This document shows, one piece after another, positions 59,425 through 64,000 of a stretch of 64,000 bases of DNA. Within the stretch, counting starts at the first letter, position 1; each line of letters opens with the position of its first letter. A program made the translations under genes and the position numbers. The notes below the pieces were generated by a model. The model was not told where the DNA came from, searched no databases, and saw only the letters and a list, made by a program, of their open reading frames with translations. Source of the DNA: UBA6522 sp965221035 (GTDB lineage: Bacteria > Pseudomonadota > Gammaproteobacteria > Steroidobacterales > Rariloculaceae); contig OZ244860.1 in the NCBI GenBank assembly GCA_965221035.1, forward strand, positions 2,356,001 to 2,420,000, written 5' to 3'.

Positions 59425-60162
59425 ATGGCTGATCCGTTTGCCGTGTTGGCCCGCCTGTTGCTGCGTTCATCCGCCGCCGTCAACGACGCAGTTGAATCCG
59501 CTGCCGCCGACGCCTTCGGGCTGGAGGCCCTGGTCAATCGCTGCATCCGGGATTCTTCGCGGGCTACCGAGCTGTTGGAAAGCCTTGACGGCGAGAGTCT
59601 TGCGGTGAACGTTCGGGGGGCAGGAATTCGGCTTCGCCTGAAGGCTTCGGAAGCGCACCTTTCGTTGAGGCTTGCGTCGTCCCGGACTGATGTCGCGGCT
59701 TCAGCGACCGTGGACGGAACACCGCTGGACCTGTTGGGGCTCGTCGGCTCAACGGGAGCAGATGGCTTTATGGCATCGGGAGTGAATCTCACGGGGGACG
59801 CGACGGTCGCCGAAGCGTTTGCCGAGATGTTGCGCCACGCCCTTCCCGACATTGAAGAGGCCCTCTCAGGCCTGATCGGCGACATCCCGGCCCACGAGGT
59901 CGCCGGAGTGGCGAGGCGCGCCGGTGCCTGGTCGCGGCAGGCGGGATCGGCTCTGCGCATGAACACGTCCGAATTCCTCCAGGAAGAGGCGCGGCAATTA
60001 CCGCCACGGGTCGAGGTGGACGCGTTCGCCCGGGACGTGGACCGCATCAGGGACGATGTGGAAAGGGCGTCTCAACGCATGGACAGGCTCAACGCGCCTC
60101 CGCCGGCAAAAGCGCCTTCGCAGGGTGTCGAACAAGGTGCCGGGGCGGACTCGGGGCGTTGA
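59425..60162 (+). CDS. ubiJ: Ubiquinone biosynthesis accessory factor UbiJ
   Basis: A 245-residue protein with an N-terminal SCP2-like lipid-binding domain (about 25-130; GESLAVNVRGAGIRLRLKASEAHLSL) and a C-terminal helical/coiled region ending in a Pro- and Ala-rich tail. UbiJ carries ubiquinone intermediates in the Ubi complex and partners UbiK, which is also in this window. Conserved order ubiE-ubiJ-ubiB. Confidence 0.88.
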   Translation: MADPFAVLARLLLRSSAAVNDAVESAAADAFGLEALVNRCIRDSSRATELLESLDGESLAVNVRGAGIRLRLKASEAHLSLRLASSRTDVAASATVDGTPLDLLGLVGSTGADGFMASGVNLTGDATVAEAFAEMLRHALPDIEEALSGLIGDIPAHEVAGVARRAGAWSRQAGSALRMNTSEFLQEEARQLPPRVEVDAFARDVDRIRDDVERASQRMDRLNAPPPAKAPSQGVEQGAGADSGR

Positions 60163-60164
60163 CG

Positions 60165-61850
60165 ATGACCCGGAAACACGCGCCCGGAGGCGTTGCGCGG
60201 CTAAGGCAGGCGGCCCGGCTGCTGGCCATTCAACGCACGCTGCTCAGGCATGGGCTCGATGAAATCGTCTGGGCGACGCACCTGTTCCGGCCCATCGGAT
60301 GGCTGAACAGGTTACTGCCGAGGAAGGCGCGTTCCGAGCCGCTGGGAGCACGAATCCGGATCGCGCTGGAGGAACTCGGGCCCATCTTCGTGAAGTTCGG
60401 ACAGGCCGTCTCGACGCGTCGCGACCTGCTGCCATCGCCCATCGCGGACGAGCTGGCGAAACTGCAGGATCAGGTGCCGCCGTTCGCCACCGAAGACGTG
60501 CTCTGCATCCTCGCCGAAGCGTTCGGGCGTCCGGCCGACGAGGCGTTCGCCCAGTTTCAGCGATCCCCGTTGGCGGCCGCCTCCGTGGCTCAGGTTCACG
60601 CCGCCCGGCTCCACGACGGCCGCGAGGTGGTCGTCAAGGTGTTGCGCCCCGGCGTCCATGAGTCGGTCCGCAGGGATCTGGAATTGCTTTTCGCCGTCGC
60701 GGAACTGGCCGAACGCTATTGGCCCGGTGCCCGGCGGCTGAGGCCCAGGGAAGTTGTGCTGGAATTCGAGGCGACGCTCTCGAAGGAGCTGGACCTGATG
60801 CGCGAGGCCTCCAACGCGGCCCAGCTCAGGCGGAACTTCGAAGGCTCCGCCATGCTCCACGTGCCGGAAGTGCACTGGAGCCACACCCGTTCCAACGTCC
60901 TGACCATGGAGCGCATCGACGGTATCCCGATCAGCGATGTCGCGGAACTCGAGGCCCGCGGAACCGATATCCGGCAACTGGCGGAAAACGGGGTGGAAAT
61001 CTTCTTCACCCAGGTGTTCAGCCACAATTTCTTCCACGCCGACATGCACCCGGGGAACATCTTCGTCGATGCGACGGATCCGGAGCAGCCCCGGTACATC
61101 GCCGTGGATTTCGGGATCGTCGGCACCCTGAGCCCGCGCGATCAACACTACCTGGCCGCCAACTTTCTCGCCTTCTTCAAGCGCGATTACCACCGAGTGG
61201 CCAAGCTGCACGTCGACTCGGGCTGGGTGCCGCCGGATACCCGCGTGACCGAGTTGGAGGCAGCCATCCGTTCGGTCTGCGAGCCCATATTCAACAAGCC
61301 CCTCAAGGACATCTCGTTCGGGCTCGTGTTGTTGCGCCTGTTCCAGACCGCCCGGCAATTCGACATGGAGGTGCAGCCCCAGCTGGTGTTGCTTCAGAAG
61401 ACGCTACTGAACATCGAAGGGCTTGGCCGCCAGCTCTACCCGCAGCTCGACCTGTGGGCCACCGCCCGACCGGCGCTTGAGCAATGGATGGCCAAGCGCA
61501 CCGACCCACGTACCCACCTTCGCGCGCTGTTCGCAAATTGGCCCCGCCTTGCGGAGGACCTGTTGCTATTGCCCGACGCGCTTCAGCAATTCTTGCGGCG
61601 CGCCGGGGAGACCGATGGGGTATCGCGCGAGGGGTTTTCCGGAAAGGTGTCCGGAGGAGCATCTTCGGGAGCGTCCGGACGGGGCACCGCGGGACGCAAC
61701 CGCGGCATGGCCCATCTCCAGGCGGTGATCGCCGGGAGCGCCCTTGCCATTTGCGGTGTGCTCTGGCTGGGACTTGAGGCGGCGCCGGCCTGGCCGGGCT
61801 GGTCTGCCGCCGGTGTCGGTGTCGCACTGTTGTTCCGTTCCGCCGGCTGA
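60165..61850 (+). CDS. ubiB: Ubiquinone biosynthesis regulatory kinase-like protein UbiB
   Basis: A 561-residue ABC1/ADCK atypical kinase fold protein needed for ubiquinone synthesis. The KxGQ-type motif IFVKFGQAVSTRRDLLP, the alanine-rich loop AAASVAQVHAARLHDG, the catalytic Lys in VVVKVLRPGV, HADMHPGNIFVD and VDFGIVG are present. Two hydrophobic helices at the C-terminus (about 513-560) anchor it. The ATG at 60165 lies two bases after the ubiJ stop; a TTG at 60159 is an alternative. A Gly/Ser-rich linker (about 490-510) precedes the anchor. Confidence 0.96.
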   Translation: MTRKHAPGGVARLRQAARLLAIQRTLLRHGLDEIVWATHLFRPIGWLNRLLPRKARSEPLGARIRIALEELGPIFVKFGQAVSTRRDLLPSPIADELAKLQDQVPPFATEDVLCILAEAFGRPADEAFAQFQRSPLAAASVAQVHAARLHDGREVVVKVLRPGVHESVRRDLELLFAVAELAERYWPGARRLRPREVVLEFEATLSKELDLMREASNAAQLRRNFEGSAMLHVPEVHWSHTRSNVLTMERIDGIPISDVAELEARGTDIRQLAENGVEIFFTQVFSHNFFHADMHPGNIFVDATDPEQPRYIAVDFGIVGTLSPRDQHYLAANFLAFFKRDYHRVAKLHVDSGWVPPDTRVTELEAAIRSVCEPIFNKPLKDISFGLVLLRLFQTARQFDMEVQPQLVLLQKTLLNIEGLGRQLYPQLDLWATARPALEQWMAKRTDPRTHLRALFANWPRLAEDLLLLPDALQQFLRRAGETDGVSREGFSGKVSGGASSGASGRGTAGRNRGMAHLQAVIAGSALAICGVLWLGLEAAPAWPGWSAAGVGVALLFRSAG

Positions 61851-61855
61851 GTTCA

Positions 61856-63046
61856 ATGGAAAGGCAACTGCCGGCGCGCGAGTTTACCTTGCTGATCGCC
61901 ATGCTGACGGCGCTGACGGCCTTGGCCATCGACGCCATGCTGCCGGCATTGGGGGAGATTGGTGGCGATCTTGGGGTCGTGCGGGAAAACAATCGCCAGC
62001 TGGTGCTATCCGCGCTGTTCCTGGGATTCGCCCTCGGGCAGGTTGCCTATGGCCCGCTTGCCGACCGTTTCGGCAGGAAGCCCGCAATGTATGGCGGGCT
62101 CGGCCTGTTCGTGCTGGGGTGCCTGCTCTCCATGGGCGCGTGGAACTACGAAGCGATGCTCGCCGGGAGATTTCTGCAGGGCATCGGTGCAGCCGGACCG
62201 CGAGTCGTCTGTCTGACCCTGGTGCGCGACCGGTACGAGGGCCGCGAGATGGCACGGGTCATGTCATTCATTATGGCGGTGTTCGTCATCATCCCCACCG
62301 TTGCCCCGGCCCTTGGGCAGGCGATGATGCTGGTGTCGGGTTGGAGGGCGATCTTCGGCGCGCTGCTGGTATTCGCCATGACCGGGCTGATCTGGTTTGC
62401 GATCAGGCAGCCGGAAACGCTGAAGCCGGAGCGACGCGTGCCATTGTCCATCGGCCCGATCGCAGCCGCGATGGCCCAGGTAGGAAGTAATCGCGCCGCC
62501 GTCGGCTACACGGCCGCCGCCGGACTGGTATTCGGCGGCTTTCTCGGCTATCTGAATTCGGCGCAACAAATATTCCAGGAGCAGTTCCAGGTGGGCGCGC
62601 TGTTTCCGACCTATTTTGCGATGCTTTCGCTGGCATTCGCCGCAGCATCCTATGTGAACGGCAAGCTGGTGATTCGGTATGGCATGCGCAAGCTGGCGAT
62701 ACGCAGCATCATGGGTCTGTGCGTATTTTCGGTCGTCTTCCTGGTGGCCCTGGTTCCGGCCGACGGGTTGGCTCCGTTGTGGGTCTTCCTGCTATGGGGC
62801 GCCGGTGCGTTTTTCTGCCTTGGTGCCGTATTCGGCAATGTCAACGCGCTGGCCATGGAGCCCTTCGGGCACATCGCGGGCATCGCGGCGGCGCTGATCG
62901 GGTCGTTCACCTCGCTGCTCTCGATGCTGCTGGGTGCGGTGATCGGCCAGTTCTATGACGGCACGCTATTGCCTCTGGTGGGTGGTTTTGCCTTTTTGGG
63001 GATCGCTTCGCTTTGCGCCATGTCTTGGGCGGGGCGCGGGGGCTGA
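61856..63046 (+). CDS. MFS multidrug efflux transporter (Bcr/CflA-like)
   Basis: A 396-residue inner-membrane exporter with twelve hydrophobic segments. LTALAIDAMLPALGEIGGDL near the start and GFALGQVAYGPLADRFGRKPAMYGGL between helices 2 and 3 are typical of the Bcr/CflA drug-resistance subfamily, as is RFLQGIGAAGPRVVCLTLVRDRYEG. Substrate unknown. It begins five bases after ubiB. Confidence 0.87.
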   Translation: MERQLPAREFTLLIAMLTALTALAIDAMLPALGEIGGDLGVVRENNRQLVLSALFLGFALGQVAYGPLADRFGRKPAMYGGLGLFVLGCLLSMGAWNYEAMLAGRFLQGIGAAGPRVVCLTLVRDRYEGREMARVMSFIMAVFVIIPTVAPALGQAMMLVSGWRAIFGALLVFAMTGLIWFAIRQPETLKPERRVPLSIGPIAAAMAQVGSNRAAVGYTAAAGLVFGGFLGYLNSAQQIFQEQFQVGALFPTYFAMLSLAFAAASYVNGKLVIRYGMRKLAIRSIMGLCVFSVVFLVALVPADGLAPLWVFLLWGAGAFFCLGAVFGNVNALAMEPFGHIAGIAAALIGSFTSLLSMLLGAVIGQFYDGTLLPLVGGFAFLGIASLCAMSWAGRGG

Positions 63047-63074
63047 ATTCGGAAGAGTCTCTTTCGGCTGGCCC

Positions 63075-63220
63075 GCGCCATTCGTGCACGGCCATCCCTT
63101 GCGCGCTCAAGTTCGCCCGCCATCCATGGCGGGCCCACATCGGGGCTCGGTGCTTCTGGCCATCCATGGCACGCACCGAGCCCACGACGCGCGCAAGGGA
63201 TGGCCGCGCACGAATGGCGC
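63075..63220. repeat. Nested inverted-repeat element
   Basis: Outer arms of 32 bases (63075-63106 and 63189-63220) pair at 31 of 32 positions. Between them are two further hairpins: a nine-base-pair stem at 63115-63134 (GCCCGCCAT/ATGGCGGGC) and an eleven-base-pair stem at 63143-63183 (GGGCTCGGTGC/GCACCGAGCCC) whose loop contains another GCCATCCATGGC. The motif CATCCATGGC recurs in both inner hairpins. No open reading frame of note is inside. It starts 29 bases after the MFS stop codon. It could end transcription or be a small non-coding mobile element; I recognise no known family. Confidence 0.8.
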
Positions 63221-63309
63221 TCATGGGTTTTGTTGGCGTTTGGGCGTTGGCGCTGCCTGGTGGCGAATAGGCTACGCGAAATTTTTTTGCTCGTATCTGC
63301 ATATTTGCA

Positions 63310-63331
63310 ACCGACAGAACACCGACAGAAC
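63310..63331 (+). repeat. Two perfect 11-base tandem repeats upstream of a promoter
   Basis: ACCGACAGAAC occurs at 63310-63320 and again at 63321-63331, six bases before the -35 element. An 11-base period is one helical turn and is typical of OmpR/PhoB-type regulator sites. Confidence 0.75.
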
Positions 63332-63337
63332 TCAGTC

Positions 63338-63369
63338 TTGACCTCCCCCCCCCTTGTGGTAGGTATACT
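63338..63369 (+). promoter_or_regulatory. Promoter with nine-cytosine spacer tract upstream of the last gene
   Basis: TTGACC (63338-63343) and TATACT (63364-63369) are 20 bases apart; nine consecutive cytosines (63345-63353) lie in the spacer. TTGTGGTAGGTATACTACAA (63354-63373), an imperfect palindrome, overlaps the -10 and may be an operator. Start of transcription would be near 63376, leaving about a 120-base leader before the gene at 63497. Confidence 0.55.
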
Positions 63370-63377
63370 ACAAGTCG

Positions 63378-63455
63378 ATGATGGTTGATCCATATGCGAA
63401 CCTTGGCGTAGCAATAGGTGCATTGACACGGATAAATGGAGGTCTCCGGCGTTGA
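63378..63455 (+). CDS. Possible 25-residue leader peptide
   Basis: An ATG two bases after the predicted transcription start opens a 25-codon frame (MMVDPYANLGVAIGALTRIN-GGLRR). It would be nearly leaderless, with no Shine-Dalgarno. The remainder of the 450-base gap (63047-63496) contains only the repeats and promoter listed. This call is weak. Confidence 0.15.
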   Translation: MMVDPYANLGVAIGALTRINGGLRR

Positions 63456-63496
63456 GACGGCACTGATACGGAGTTGATGGATCAGGGGGATAGAAT

Positions 63497-64000
63497 ATGA
63501 AGTACGCGCGAAAAATTGTAATTTGGACGCCTATTCTGCTTGCGGCCATCGTAGTCTCATTTATCATGGGCAGAATCACTCTTGAGCCTACTGGCGAACA
63601 ATCCTTGTCGGAATTTCGAGGTTCCGCTGTCGATAGCGGTGAACATTCAGCGGAGGCAGCTCGGGATGAAGGGGTGTCCGATCTCCTGTCTGGTGAACAC
63701 GCATCCATCGAATCAGGTCAGACGTGGACATTGGCGGAGCTATCGCTCATCAATTCCAGAAACCATGAACTTTTTCTTGGAAATACAGTAGTCGAAGAGC
63801 TTGCGATGGGTTATGAGTTGATTGGCCAAGAGCTATTTCCGTCTACAAAACCACGACACAAGCTATTGGTTTTCCCGGATGGCAACGCGCTCACTGTTGA
63901 ATTCGAATTACCAGCCCAATTTGATGAGACTTGGTGGCACGTGGAAGATGGGATCAGTCCCGGTTTTTTCGAGCCGCTCAGTATGGCCGCTTCCAAGGGC
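63497..64000 (+). CDS. Membrane-anchored hypothetical protein (partial, 3' end off window)
   Basis: An open frame of 168 codons running off the right edge. It starts MKYARKIVIWTPILLAAIVV, a single membrane anchor or signal sequence (about residues 6-26), then an acidic, low-complexity stretch (GEQSLSEFRGSAVDSGEHSA, about 33-70) and a region with FPDGNALTVEFELPAQFDETWW that looks folded. A Shine-Dalgarno GGGGGA is seven bases upstream. Composition is AT-richer than the rest of the window. No family recognised. Confidence 0.7.
   Translation, partial: MKYARKIVIWTPILLAAIVVSFIMGRITLEPTGEQSLSEFRGSAVDSGEHSAEAARDEGVSDLLSGEHASIESGQTWTLAELSLINSRNHELFLGNTVVEELAMGYELIGQELFPSTKPRHKLLVFPDGNALTVEFELPAQFDETWWHVEDGISPGFFEPLSMAASKG

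Noticed and set aside
63378..63455. A 25-residue leader peptide controlling the last gene by attenuation
   Set aside because: Kept only as a low-confidence feature: no run of one codon type, no Shine-Dalgarno and no following terminator-like hairpin.
1..64000. CRISPR arrays, rRNA genes, complete insertion sequences or prophage genes
   Set aside because: No regularly spaced repeats, rRNA sequence, transposase or phage structural genes were seen anywhere in the window.

Overview
The window is a GC-rich chromosomal segment, most likely from a gammaproteobacterium, centred on the replication origin. Supporting signs are the gene order rpmH-rnpA-yidC-mnmE-mnmG-rsmG-parAB-atpIB facing away from dnaA-dnaN-recF-gyrB, a glnA-glnL-glnG nitrogen operon with a sigma-54 promoter, hemX-hemY, the ubiquinone genes ubiE-ubiJ-ubiB, ubiD and ubiK, and dapF-DUF484-xerC-hslV-hslU. 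I cannot name a genus.

Layout. Positions 1-15605 are all on the minus strand: ATP synthase subunits a and I, ParB/ParA, RsmG, a complete oligopeptide ABC transporter (oppA-oppB-oppC and one fused two-ATPase gene) lodged between mnmG and rsmG, a phospholipid-methyltransferase-like gene between mnmG and mnmE, then yidC, rnpA and rpmH. dnaA starts at 15831 on the plus strand. The 200 bases between dnaA and dnaN hold DnaA boxes and an AT-rich tract and are the best oriC candidate. dnaN, recF (with two parS sites inside its coding sequence) and gyrB follow. Next come a DUF1080 protein, a minus-strand plsC-gmhB-glyS group in which glycyl-tRNA synthetase is the single-chain type, and the divergent glnA operon.

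From 30.7 to 41.8 kb there is a Gfo/Idh/MocA dehydrogenase paired with an LpxA-like acyltransferase, a TGS-domain GTPase, a class 1B dihydroorotate dehydrogenase, gpsA, secB, a glutaredoxin with a CGYS active site, a rhodanese, envC and ctpA. Overlapping the end of ctpA is a short SelW-like gene that can only be read whole if an in-frame UGA is decoded as selenocysteine; a textbook bacterial SECIS hairpin follows the UGA. Small membrane, methyltransferase and acetyltransferase genes come next. From 42 to 49 kb lie an RRM protein, tRNA-Arg(CCG), an intradiol dioxygenase, a metallo-beta-lactamase-fold hydrolase, cytochrome c, comM, ubiK and hemXY.

The accessory segment at 49.1-51.9 kb encodes an intact AAA ATPase plus TOPRIM-like partner, arranged like a two-gene phage-defence module. 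It is translationally coupled to a second, related pair in which both genes are broken by internal deletions. From 52.0 to 63.0 kb the genome returns to housekeeping genes (ubiD, dapF, xerC, hslVU, ubiEJB) and an MFS exporter. The right end (63.05-64.0 kb) is AT-richer and unusual: a nested inverted-repeat element, 11-bp tandem repeats, a promoter with nine cytosines in its spacer, and an unrecognised membrane-anchored protein cut by the window edge.

The genes form recognisable working groups: initiation and segregation (dnaA, dnaN, recF, gyrB, parAB, parS), tRNA U34 modification (mnmE, mnmG), nitrogen control (glnA, glnL, glnG), ubiquinone synthesis (ubiD, ubiE, ubiJ, ubiB, ubiK), and envelope biogenesis (yidC, secB, plsC, gmhB, lpxA-like, envC).
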